Origin: Mycobacterium sp. SM1
Lineage (GTDB): Bacteria > Actinomycetota > Actinomycetes > Mycobacteriales > Mycobacteriaceae
NCBI RefSeq assembly: GCF_018361265.1
Contig: NZ_JAFLNH010000001.1
Coordinates: 1,178,001-1,242,000, forward strand
Direction: 5' to 3'
Length of the DNA: 64,000 bases
Shown here: positions 28,201 to 36,619 of the stretch, piece by piece
How positions within the stretch are numbered: position 1 is the first letter of the stretch
How the letters are laid out: the number at the start of each line of letters is the position of its first letter
Notes under the pieces: generated by a model
What the model saw: only the letters and a program-made list of their open reading frames with translations
What the model was told of the DNA's origin: nothing
Databases searched by the model: none
Made by a program: the position numbers and the translations under genes

Positions 28201-29795
28201 GAGCCCGCCCCTGTCGACACCGCCGCGGGCGGCGGCGCTCCGGCGGGCGCGGGCGTCGGGGCGACCGGACCCGGGACCACCCCCGGTGCCGGTGGCGGCG
28301 GGGGGATCGGCACCTGCGGGGCCGGCACGCCGATCGGCGGCAACACCGGCTGCTCGTCGTAGGCGTTCGGCGGTCCCGGCGGGGTTTGCAGCCCTGCCGG
28401 CGGAGGCGGCGCGTCGGGGCCGCCCATCAGTTCGGCCAGCGACTCGGGGGTCAGCAGACCCGCCGTGATCGGCCCCACCTGCGTGCCCTGCATGCCCGGC
28501 GCGGCTACCCAGCCGGGCTGGGTGTTGCGGTGCGACAACGGCGTGTCCGGCACCCAGATCCCCGGCACCGTGGTGTCCTTGTAGCCGTTGGGCGGCTGCA
28601 GCCGCGGCTCGGAGTAGGCGATCTCCTTGGGCAGTGTCGCGGCGGTGCTGAACAGGTTGAGCCCGAACGGCGGGTAGTTGAACTTGATCGCATCCAGGAT
28701 CGGCGTCAGATATTGCGCGCACAGCTCGGCGGACTCTTGATAGCCGAGCCGGCTTCCGGCCTGAATCGAGCTGCAGATGAACTGTGCCGGGTTCGCGAAG
28801 TTCTGTAGGGCCGCGACGGCCACCACCGCGCCATGCGCCGGATGGTAGATCTGGTTGACGTTGGCCGCCGCTGTCGGCAGGACGTGCAGCCCGGTCTCCA
28901 AACCATTTAACGGCTCGGGTTGAACCAGCGCCGTAGTGGCCGCAGCCAGGTTGTCGACGTCGTGGGTGAGCACCTCGCGGTTTTTGGCCAAGAAGGGGCG
29001 CAGCGTCGATAGCAGGGTGTCGAACCGCTGTGTCGCGGTCGCCAGGTCCCGATCGGATCGAGTCAGGCCGGCGGTGAACTGGGCCAGGTTGTTGTTCAAC
29101 GCGACGAACTGCCGATCGTCTTTGTGCAGGGCGTCGACGAACAGCGCCAGGCTGCGCACCACCGCGAAGAAGTCGCCCCGGCCCTCGTTCAGCGCGCTCA
29201 GCGCTCGTGACAGGCTCTCGAACGTGACGCCGATCTGCTTGCCCTTGCCGGCCAGCCCGTCGGCGAACGACTCGATCACCTCCCCGAAGGGTCCGGTGGG
29301 CTGCTCTCGCGTCGGACCGAGTTTGGAAATGATGTTCGTGACGCTGTTGCGCAACTGGTCCCATTCCGTGGGCACCTGGGTGCGCTCGATCGGGATCACC
29401 GCGTTATCGGCGAGCACCGGACCACCTCGATACGGCGGCTCCAGCTGGATGAAACGCGACGCCACCAGGGTGGGGTTGAGGATGACCGCCGAGGCGTTGG
29501 CGGGCACCTTGTACCTGTTGCGGTAGTGAAAGGTGACCTTCATCTTGTCGCCGGCCGGCTCGATCTTGTCGATCGAGCCCACTTGCACCCCCATGATCCG
29601 CACCTTGTCGCCGGCATAGAGCGCGTTGGCCTGGGGGAAATAAGCCACGACGGTGTTGTTGGTCAACTCCCGGTACAGCTGCCTGCCGGCGAACGCTGCG
29701 CCGAGGGCCAGCACCACCGCGAGCGATCCGATGATCACCGAGGCCCGCGACATTCTCGGCAACCGCAGGTTGCGGATATCGAAGACGGTGCTCAA
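28197..29795 (-). CDS. mce1D: Mce1D, Mce1 importer subunit
   Basis: 532 residues (530 in Rv0172). N-terminal helix at about 17-37, MCE domain at about 46-130 (GVQVGSIDKIEPAG), a helical region at about 150-310 and a Pro-rich tail of about 75 residues. Four-base overlaps join it to mce1C and lprK, so translation is coupled along the operon. Family knowledge places it in the Mce1A-F hexamer. Confidence 0.94.
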   Translation of the reverse strand: MSTVFDIRNLRLPRMSRASVIIGSLAVVLALGAAFAGRQLYRELTNNTVVAYFPQANALYAGDKVRIMGVQVGSIDKIEPAGDKMKVTFHYRNRYKVPANASAVILNPTLVASRFIQLEPPYRGGPVLADNAVIPIERTQVPTEWDQLRNSVTNIISKLGPTREQPTGPFGEVIESFADGLAGKGKQIGVTFESLSRALSALNEGRGDFFAVVRSLALFVDALHKDDRQFVALNNNLAQFTAGLTRSDRDLATATQRFDTLLSTLRPFLAKNREVLTHDVDNLAAATTALVQPEPLNGLETGLHVLPTAAANVNQIYHPAHGAVVAVAALQNFANPAQFICSSIQAGSRLGYQESAELCAQYLTPILDAIKFNYPPFGLNLFSTAATLPKEIAYSEPRLQPPNGYKDTTVPGIWVPDTPLSHRNTQPGWVAAPGMQGTQVGPITAGLLTPESLAELMGGPDAPPPPAGLQTPPGPPNAYDEQPVLPPIGVPAPQVPIPPPPPAPGVVPGPVAPTPAPAGAPPPAAVSTGAGS

Positions 29796-31354
29796 TTCTG
29801 GCTACCTCCCGTCTCAGCTCCACTGCCTCCGGTGCCCCCGGGCGTGATGAACGGGGCGGGCAACTGCGGTCCCGGTCCCGGCGGCGCCGGCGGCCCGGGT
29901 GGCAGCCCCGGCGCGAACGTTGACGGTGGCGGCGTCGGGCCGGCCGGTGCCAGGTTCTCGCTGCGCGCGCCCGGCGGCGCGTTCGGCGGCAGCGGTGCGG
30001 GCGTGCCCGGGACATCCGGCGGCGGCTCACCGGGCCGCCCGGCGATCGGGATGCCGGGTGCCGGCGGCACGCCTTCGGGATTCGGCTGAGAGGTTTGCGC
30101 ATCAATCGGCGCCGGGAAGCTGCCCCCGAAGGGGCCCACATCGACAGCTGTGCACGGCAACGGGTTCCACGGTCGCGGCAGTGCGTCGGGTGCCGGCGCG
30201 TACGAGCACGCGGAGCCGGGCGGGACGGCCGGTCCCGGATGATCCGGGGTGCCCTCCAGGACCGGTGGCGCGGGCGGTGGCGCGCCGTTGGGGAAACGGG
30301 TGCCGTTGGGGTCGGGCCAGCGGAAGGCGGGTAGCCCCGCACTGCGCCAGAAGTCCTCGGGATCGATACCGCGTTTTTTGAAGGCGGCATCGACCCAGGG
30401 CTGCAGAATCCACGACGGCAGCAGGTTGGACAGAACCACTTTGAAATACGGTCCCGACGCGACGGCTTCGTTGATGGCCGCGGCGGCTTTGCCGAGGGCG
30501 GTGAGGACTTGGGCGAGGTCGTCCTTGCGTGCCACCAGCAGGTCGCTTACCGTTCGCAACTGCTCTAGGAGATGATTCAGGTTCGGGTTGTCGTCGATCA
30601 GCCCTCGCAGCTGCTCCGAAACCGCGGACACATTTCTCAGCAGCGCGTCGATGGCGCGGCTGCGTTGGTTGAACGCGGCCAGCAGCGTCTTCGCGTTGAC
30701 CAGCAGCCGGTCGATCTGCTGGCTGCGGTCACCGAGCACGCTGGCCACCTTGTTGGCTTGCGCGAGTAGATGTTTGACTTCTTCGTCACGGTTACCGATG
30801 GTGTCGGAGAGTTTGGCCAGACCCTCCAGGACGGGACTCAGGTGCGGATAGGTCTCGGTGACGGTCTGCGCCAGCACCGTCAGCGACCGTTTGACGGTGT
30901 CGATGTCCCAGCCGGCGGCGGCCTTGGTGACATCGAAAAAAGCGTCGTAAATCTGGTATGGGCTGGTGCTTTGACCCAACGGCAACACGGCGCCCGGCCG
31001 TAGCTCCTGGGTGCCCCGGGGCTCTATCTCGAGCACTTTTTTGCCCAAGATGGTGTCGGTTTTGATCGCCAGCCGGCTCTCGGTGCCGATGGTGGTGCCG
31101 CCGGTTGAGAATTTGACCAGGATATGGTCGCCGTCGATCTTGAGCGCCTCCACGGTGCCGACATCCACGCCGGAGATGCGCACCTTGTCGTTGGTATCCA
31201 CCCCACCGGTGTCGGTGAACTGCCCGTAGTAGCTGGGCTGGGCGAACAGCATCGGCACGCTGGTGAGGCTTTGGCCCACGGCGATGAGCAGCACCGTCAC
31301 GACGATGCCGATGAGCCCGATGCGAAGCCGGTTCGGCGGTTCGAGTGCTCTCAT
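29792..31354 (-). CDS. mce1C: Mce1C, Mce1 importer subunit
   Basis: 520 residues from the ATG at 31354, which overlaps the mce1B stop by four bases and begins the conserved MRALEPPNR; an upstream GTG adds four residues. N-terminal helix (about 12-32), MCE domain (about 38-115, GVDVGTVEALKIDGD), helical region, then a very Pro/Gly/Ala-rich tail from about 345 to the end. Counterpart: Rv0171. Confidence 0.94.
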   Translation of the reverse strand: MRALEPPNRLRIGLIGIVVTVLLIAVGQSLTSVPMLFAQPSYYGQFTDTGGVDTNDKVRISGVDVGTVEALKIDGDHILVKFSTGGTTIGTESRLAIKTDTILGKKVLEIEPRGTQELRPGAVLPLGQSTSPYQIYDAFFDVTKAAAGWDIDTVKRSLTVLAQTVTETYPHLSPVLEGLAKLSDTIGNRDEEVKHLLAQANKVASVLGDRSQQIDRLLVNAKTLLAAFNQRSRAIDALLRNVSAVSEQLRGLIDDNPNLNHLLEQLRTVSDLLVARKDDLAQVLTALGKAAAAINEAVASGPYFKVVLSNLLPSWILQPWVDAAFKKRGIDPEDFWRSAGLPAFRWPDPNGTRFPNGAPPPAPPVLEGTPDHPGPAVPPGSACSYAPAPDALPRPWNPLPCTAVDVGPFGGSFPAPIDAQTSQPNPEGVPPAPGIPIAGRPGEPPPDVPGTPAPLPPNAPPGARSENLAPAGPTPPPSTFAPGLPPGPPAPPGPGPQLPAPFITPGGTGGSGAETGGSQN

Positions 31355-32391
31355 TGCGGCGTGCACCTACCGCTGGGCTGCTGCCAAATCCTGACCGTGC
31401 GGACCGGGCCACCCGGCTGCAGCCCGTTCCATTTGATCGTGACGTCGCAGGCGTAGAAGTTCACCCAGTCGCCGTATGCGCCGACGACGCGCCCAATTGC
31501 GTTCAGCGCGCCCGGGGCCCGGCGGAAAAGATCGTCATAGCTATCGCGCTGATCGATGATCGGTTGCGCGACAGCCTGCAAGTAGTTCAATTCCTTGTGC
31601 AGCAAAGCACGGTCGTCGGCAAGAAGGTCGGCCAGAGTGCCGGCGGCGTCGCTGATGTGCGCGGTGCCTGCCGCCAGCGTGCCGCCATGATCGCTCAGCC
31701 CGCTGATCAGCTTCTCGAAGTTGTCGAGGCTCTGGTCGAACTCCTGGCGATGCCGGACCGTCGTGTCCAGCACGGTGTTGAGGTTCTTGATCACCTCACC
31801 GATCGCCCGGTCACGCTCGGCGATATACGACGTGGCCTGCGCGGTCTGCTCGAGGATGTCGTTGATGGTGCCGCCTTGACCATCAAACACGGTGATGATG
31901 GCCGATGCGATGGCGTTGACTTTCTGCGGATCGAGCGCCCGGAACAACGGCTTGAAACCGCCGATGAGCGCATCCAGATCCAGGGCGGGCTGCGTCCGTG
32001 ACAGTGGGATGAAGCCACCCGGCGGCAGAATCCGGTCAGCGGCTTCGCCTTGCCCGCGCTTGAGCTCCACGTAGCGGTCACCGATTAGGTTCAGATAACG
32101 GATCGCCGCGCTCGTCGACTGGTAAAGCGGCACCGAGCGGTCGACCGTGAAATCGACCCGTACCCGTTTGCCGCCGTCGATAAGCCGTACGCGTGTGACC
32201 TTGCCGACCTCGACCCCGCAGGCGCGCACGAACTGGCCTTCGCGCAGCCCGCTGGCGTTGCTGAACTCCGCGGAGTAGCTGTACGCCCGCTCGAAGCGCA
32301 GCTGACCGAACACCACCACGATCACGGCGGTGAAGATCAGCAGCACCAACGAGAAAATGCTGAATCTGACTAAGATACCGGTGATTTTCAT
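31351..32391 (-). CDS. mce1B: Mce1B, Mce1 importer subunit
   Basis: 346 residues, the same as Rv0170. One membrane helix (about 9-29), MCE domain (about 35-115, GVEVGKVTRVRLIDGG), then a helical region to about 310. It lacks the long Pro-rich tail of Mce1C and Mce1D, as is normal for Mce1B. It overlaps mce1A and mce1C by four bases each. Confidence 0.94.
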   Translation of the reverse strand: MKITGILVRFSIFSLVLLIFTAVIVVVFGQLRFERAYSYSAEFSNASGLREGQFVRACGVEVGKVTRVRLIDGGKRVRVDFTVDRSVPLYQSTSAAIRYLNLIGDRYVELKRGQGEAADRILPPGGFIPLSRTQPALDLDALIGGFKPLFRALDPQKVNAIASAIITVFDGQGGTINDILEQTAQATSYIAERDRAIGEVIKNLNTVLDTTVRHRQEFDQSLDNFEKLISGLSDHGGTLAAGTAHISDAAGTLADLLADDRALLHKELNYLQAVAQPIIDQRDSYDDLFRRAPGALNAIGRVVGAYGDWVNFYACDVTIKWNGLQPGGPVRTVRIWQQPSGRCTPQ

Positions 32392-33698
32392 GGGTTGATC
32401 GTGTTATCCCCTACCTGACGGCCCCACACATACTCGATTGCGTACGGTGAGCCGGTCTCGATGTGGTTATACGGCGCGACGCTGTTGCCGGTGTCCATGA
32501 CCAACGTCGGCGCGGGCCAGAAATCACGGGTGATCGTCTGCCAGCAACCCGGCGCCCCTCCCGGGCCGCCGTGCGCGTTCACCCGCGGCAAATTCTCCGG
32601 ATAGATATAGGGATTTGGCGCTCCGCCCACCAGTCCGGCCAGCCCTAAAAGCCCCTGGCTCAGAACCGTTCCGGTCAGGCCGGCGGGGGTCAGTATCGCG
32701 CCCAACCCGGATAGCACCTCGGTATTGGTTCGCAGCGCGTACCCCCCGCGGCCACCCGTCACTTGAAAGATCTTGGGTTCCACGTCGTGATAGTTGCGGA
32801 CCGTGCAAAACAGTTCGGGACTGTAGGTGTCGAGCAGCTGGGCGATGGGCACCAGATCGGCGAGCCCGCGCTGCAGGTATGGCCCGCCCCGGTGAAAAAT
32901 GTCGGCGCCGGTGTTACCCAACCCACTCGCCGCTAACAACGCCTCGTCCAGATCTTTTTCCTGGCGGTGAATCGTGCGCGCCGTGATCACCGCATTGGTG
33001 AGGAATTCCAACAGATCCGGAGCGCTGTCGGCATAGATATCGCCCAGAGCCGCCAACTGCTGGATGTCGTGGCGGACTTGTGGCTGCTGCGGATTCACAT
33101 CGTCGAGGACAGCGTCTGCGTCGACCAGTGACTCGCCGAACTTATCCCCCAGCCCGCTCAACGCCTGCGCGGCCGCACTCAGCGTCAGGTTGACCTTGAC
33201 GGGATCTATCCGCTCGGCGATCGACGTGATCGTCTGGAACAACGTGTTGATCTCCGTTGTCACCGACCTGGCGTCGATCACCTTCTGTGGTGTGATCCGT
33301 TGTGGTGTAGGACGTTTCGGCGACGTCAAGGACACGTACTTTTGGCCGAACACCGTGGTGGCCACGATCCTTGCGTCCACGTTTGCCGGAATAAGCTTCA
33401 GGTACTTCGGATGGACGTCCAAGATGAACTTAGCCGCCGGCTTGCCGTCCTGTCTGATCTCCGAAATGCTTGCCACCCGGCCGATCTGCACCCCGTTATA
33501 GGTGACCTTCGCACCCGGATCCATCACCAGGCCCGCGCGGGAGGAAATCATTGTCAACGGCGTCTTCGGCGTGAAATCCCCTTTGTATTGCAGATAGACC
33601 AACCACACCACCAGCGCGGCGATCAGATAAACCCCCACGCCGATCAATCGGTACGGCCGGGCGGGGGGTTTGTTCGGCTTCCCGTGCGGCGCAGTCAT
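32388..33698 (-). CDS. mce1A: Mce1A, Mce1 importer subunit
   Basis: 436 residues (454 in Rv0169). N-terminal helix (about 18-37), MCE domain (about 45-125, GVQIGRVASISEI), helical region (about 145-290), then a tail ending in VGDNTINP. Compared with Rv0169 the segment around residues 345-365 is shorter by some 20 residues. Mce1A is the subunit first tied to invasion and is part of the lipid channel. It starts 16 bases after yrbE1B. Confidence 0.95.
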   Translation of the reverse strand: MTAPHGKPNKPPARPYRLIGVGVYLIAALVVWLVYLQYKGDFTPKTPLTMISSRAGLVMDPGAKVTYNGVQIGRVASISEIRQDGKPAAKFILDVHPKYLKLIPANVDARIVATTVFGQKYVSLTSPKRPTPQRITPQKVIDARSVTTEINTLFQTITSIAERIDPVKVNLTLSAAAQALSGLGDKFGESLVDADAVLDDVNPQQPQVRHDIQQLAALGDIYADSAPDLLEFLTNAVITARTIHRQEKDLDEALLAASGLGNTGADIFHRGGPYLQRGLADLVPIAQLLDTYSPELFCTVRNYHDVEPKIFQVTGGRGGYALRTNTEVLSGLGAILTPAGLTGTVLSQGLLGLAGLVGGAPNPYIYPENLPRVNAHGGPGGAPGCWQTITRDFWPAPTLVMDTGNSVAPYNHIETGSPYAIEYVWGRQVGDNTINP

Positions 33699-33714
33699 GG
33701 CTTTCCCCGTCGGC

Positions 33715-34584
33715 CTACACGGTGAAATTGAAGTTCGGGTCGACGCCGTAGAGCGCCATTTCGGCCAGCAGGATCACGACATTCACCGAGACCAGCGAGA
33801 AACGCATGGAGCGGCCCACAGCCTCACCGACACCGACCGGGCCGCCGGCAGCGTTATAGCCGTAGTAACAGTGAGTGAGCATCACGATGGCGGCGAGAGC
33901 GACGACTTCCCCGAATGACCAGAAAACATCGTTGGGGCGCAGAAATGTCCGGAAGTAGTGGTTATAGGTTCCCGCGGCCTGCCCGTACAGCACCGTCGTG
34001 ACGACCGCCGGCGACAGGAACGACATGATGAGCCCGAGCGAGTAAAGCGGGATGATGATCACCAGCCCGGCCAGCACCCGGGTGGACACCAGATAGGCCA
34101 TCGAGTTGATGCCCATCACCTCCAGCGCGTCGATCTCCTCGCTGATCCGCATGGCGCCCAGCTCGGCGGTGGCGCCGGCGCCGACCGTGGCCGCGAGCAC
34201 GACGCCGGCGACGACGGGTGCGACAAGCCGCACGTTGATCAGCGCGGCGACGAAGCCGAGGAGCGCCTGGATACCGATCTGGCCCAGCGACGCAAGGCCC
34301 TGGATAGCGACCAGCGACCCCGAGGACAATGTCACGAAAGCCATGATCACCGCGGTGCCGCCGACGACGGCCATGGCGCCGGTGCCCATGCCGACCTCGG
34401 CGATCAGCCGCAGGATTTCCCGGCGGTAGCGGGCCAGTGCCCACGCGATGTCGCGACCGCCGACCAGCGTGAACCAGCCCAGCTTCCCGGCCTCGTCCAG
34501 GGAGCGGGTCGCAGCGCCGCCGTAGCGGCGCAGGTTGGCGACCGTCCGCGGGAAGCGGGCGCGCAGTATTTGGGCCGTCGTCAT
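33715..34584 (-). CDS. yrbE1B: YrbE1B, MlaE-type permease of Mce1
   Basis: 289 residues with about five or six membrane segments and the MlaE signature region ELGAMRISEEIDALEVMGIN (about 143-162), which contacts the ATPase MceG. It pairs with YrbE1A to form the inner-membrane part of the Mce1 importer. The ATG at 34584 lies one base after the yrbE1A stop; the longer frame would overlap yrbE1A and is not needed. Counterpart: Rv0168. Confidence 0.95.
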   Translation of the reverse strand: MTTAQILRARFPRTVANLRRYGGAATRSLDEAGKLGWFTLVGGRDIAWALARYRREILRLIAEVGMGTGAMAVVGGTAVIMAFVTLSSGSLVAIQGLASLGQIGIQALLGFVAALINVRLVAPVVAGVVLAATVGAGATAELGAMRISEEIDALEVMGINSMAYLVSTRVLAGLVIIIPLYSLGLIMSFLSPAVVTTVLYGQAAGTYNHYFRTFLRPNDVFWSFGEVVALAAIVMLTHCYYGYNAAGGPVGVGEAVGRSMRFSLVSVNVVILLAEMALYGVDPNFNFTV

Positions 34585-34585
34585 G

Positions 34586-35389
34586 TCAGTGCCCCGACCC
34601 GAATCGCACACCGATGGCGGTCAGCACCACGTTGACCGCGTAGAGCGCGACCACGCACAGCACCACGGTCTCGTTGACGGCGGTGCCCAGGGCCTTGGCG
34701 CCGCCGCGCACGGTCAGGCCCCGGTAGCAGCCAACCAGGCCGGCGATGAGCCCGAACGTCATGGCCTTGACCGTCGAGATCACCACTTCGGGCAGGCCGG
34801 TGACCAGGGTCAGCGTGGCGAGATAAGCTCCGCCCGAGACGTTTTCCAGGTAGACGCCGAAGAGGTAGCCGCCGACCAGCCCCACCATGCTCACCAGACC
34901 GTTGAGCAACGTCGCGACCAGCGCCGCGGCAAGCACCCGGGGCACCACCAGCCGGTGGATGGGGTCGATGCCGAGCACCTCCATGGCGTCGATCTCCTCA
35001 CGGATGGTGCGTGCGCCCAGGTCGGCGCAGATGGCCGTGGCCCCTGCGCCCGCGATCACTAACACGGTCACGATCGGGCCGATCTGGGTGATCACCGCAA
35101 TCCCGGCGCCCGCCCCCGAGATGTCCGCGGCGCCGACCTGGATCAGCAGCACGTTGAACGTGAAGATGAACAGCGCCGTCACCGGTACCGAAACCGCCAT
35201 GGTCGGCAAGATCGCGACCCTCATCAGAAACCAGCACTGCAGGACGAACTCACGCCACTGGAACGGAAATCGGAACAGCGCCTTGCCGGTCAGCACGCAC
35301 ATCCGGAAAAAGCCGCCGATCGTCATCAGCGGTGCCGCCGTCCGATCGCGCACGTAATCGAGCAACCCCGGCCTGGTCGCTGCCGTCAC
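34586..35389 (-). CDS. yrbE1A: YrbE1A, MlaE-type permease of Mce1
   Basis: 267 residues, MlaE permease family, with the signature DLGARTIREEIDAMEVLGID (about 122-141). Partner of YrbE1B. It is the first intact gene of the mce1 operon here. The reverse complement shows AAAGGAG about 10 bases before the ATG. In M. tuberculosis fadD5 precedes it; here only a relic remains, so the promoter must lie in 35390-35665 or beyond. Counterpart: Rv0167. Confidence 0.95.
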   Translation of the reverse strand: MTAATRPGLLDYVRDRTAAPLMTIGGFFRMCVLTGKALFRFPFQWREFVLQCWFLMRVAILPTMAVSVPVTALFIFTFNVLLIQVGAADISGAGAGIAVITQIGPIVTVLVIAGAGATAICADLGARTIREEIDAMEVLGIDPIHRLVVPRVLAAALVATLLNGLVSMVGLVGGYLFGVYLENVSGGAYLATLTLVTGLPEVVISTVKAMTFGLIAGLVGCYRGLTVRGGAKALGTAVNETVVLCVVALYAVNVVLTAIGVRFGSGH

Positions 35390-35487
35390 CGCTGTCTCCT
35401 TTCGACGAGACCGCGAATGTTCCGGCGTCGTGCCACCTGATGCCTCACGCCTCCCGCTTGTCCCAGCCCTAGGTGCGTGACCGCCGC

Positions 35488-35513
35488 CTCCTTACTCGCA
35501 GGTAGTAAGGGAG
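35488..35513. promoter_or_regulatory. Inverted repeat upstream of yrbE1A, candidate operator
   Basis: CTCCTTACT (35488-35496) and AGTAAGGGAG (35504-35513) face each other across seven bases; apart from one extra G the arms pair fully. It lies about 100-125 bases before the yrbE1A start. It could bind a regulator of the mce1 operon or form a leader hairpin. No known consensus is claimed. Confidence 0.45.
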
Positions 35514-35665
35514 ACCACAGGACTGTACCCGATGGTTGGTCGGGGAAGTGCCCTATCCGCGCTATTAGCCTTGTGTCAATTTCCTCGCCAGTTTCCCAGC
35601 GGGATACGGGATAGTCGCCAAACGATTTGTCGGGCCTTGGGGGCTGCCCCTGGGAGAGCGGCGCT

Positions 35666-35900
35666 TCAGGCGTTGCGCGTCTGCGATGCCCCGGAGCGCG
35701 CCCACCGCTCGGCCTTGAGCACCTTGCCCGCCGGGTCGCCCGGTAACGCATCGGCAATCGCCAGCCCCGTGGCGCCGCTCACCAATGTCGGTTCCCGGTA
35801 GACAATTTCACCCACCGTACCCACAGGCACGTCACGCATGTTCTCATCGACGCCGCGAGCGGCGACCGGGAACACACCTTGGGCTGCTCGCCGCCGTAAA
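35666..35900 (-). pseudogene. fadD5: fadD5 relic (acyl-CoA ligase C-terminal scrap)
   Basis: An open minus-strand frame here reads like two separate parts of FadD5 joined together. The first, VDENMRDVPVGTVGEIVYRE followed by PTLVSG, matches the stretch before the ligase hinge (DDNMCDVPVGEVGEIVYRAP in Rv0166). The second, ADALPGDPAGKVLKAE, matches the C-terminal ligase motif with its catalytic lysine. About 110 residues in between and the whole N-terminal domain are missing. It sits exactly where fadD5 should be, ahead of yrbE1A on the same strand. It cannot encode a working ligase. Confidence 0.8.
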
Positions 35901-36015
35901 ACCGCCGAAAGCCAGCGCGGCCTGCGGCCACGTCCGCACACCACGGCGGCCGCTGCTACCGGGAGGCGGGCCTTCGTCTAACGCACCGGCGCCAGGGGCG
36001 AGGCGCCAGGGGCGA

Positions 36016-36459
36016 TTAGGAGCCGGCCGCCAACTGCTCGGCCCGCTTTTTGAGGTTGTCGGCCAGGTAGTCCAGCGCGTTGTTGATCGCCTTTTTCACC
36101 ATCGGTGACGGTATCGCCATGGCGGGCTCCACGTCCATGTCCACCGTCAGCAACGATGTGGGGCCGAGCTCTACCACGCTGAAGAGCTGCTCTTGTTTGG
36201 TGAACAAGTCGCCCTGCTGCATGACGGTCTGAATCTGAGTCGGGCTCGGGTAGTACACGGCCTGGATATAGGTGCCCTCGATGCCGGAGACCGCGGTGTC
36301 GATGCGCAGCTGGCTGGGCCGCCCGTCAGCGTAGCGGGCCAACACCCAAAGACCCTTGACCTCCTCATTCCACTGCGGATACGACTCGAAGTCCGCCACT
36401 ATAGCCATAATCGAGGCCGCGTCGGCGGCGACCTCGACGGTCTTGCTCACGAACGGCAT
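36016..36459 (-). CDS. SRPBCC/polyketide-cyclase-like protein (Rv0164-like)
   Basis: 147 residues from the ATG at 36459 (MPFVSKTVEVAADAA). It has the START/SRPBCC pattern: an opening beta strand, helix with SIMAIVADFESYPQWNEEVKG, a run of strands, and a long C-terminal helix (about 118-143). These small proteins bind hydrophobic ligands. It corresponds to Rv0164 (TB18.5). The 99-bp in-frame extension upstream lacks family similarity. The ligand is unknown. Confidence 0.88.
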   Translation of the reverse strand: MPFVSKTVEVAADAASIMAIVADFESYPQWNEEVKGLWVLARYADGRPSQLRIDTAVSGIEGTYIQAVYYPSPTQIQTVMQQGDLFTKQEQLFSVVELGPTSLLTVDMDVEPAMAIPSPMVKKAINNALDYLADNLKKRAEQLAAGS

Positions 36460-36619
36460 AGGCCGAGCATATCGGGAAAGCCTGCGTGGCTTCGAAGCCT
36501 GCGTGGGTTCGCGAATGGGAAGCCCCGGCAGGGGTTTCACTCGATTGACACCACGCAAGCCGTGGGTAGCTTCTGCCTCGTCGAAGCGGGCCGGCGGGCC
36601 GGCAGGCCAGCAGACCGGG

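Noticed and set aside
28201..29364. N-terminal extension of lprK to 778 residues
   Set aside because: It runs through mce1D in another frame. The lipoprotein signal at the ATG at 28200 and the four-base overlap with mce1D fix the true start.
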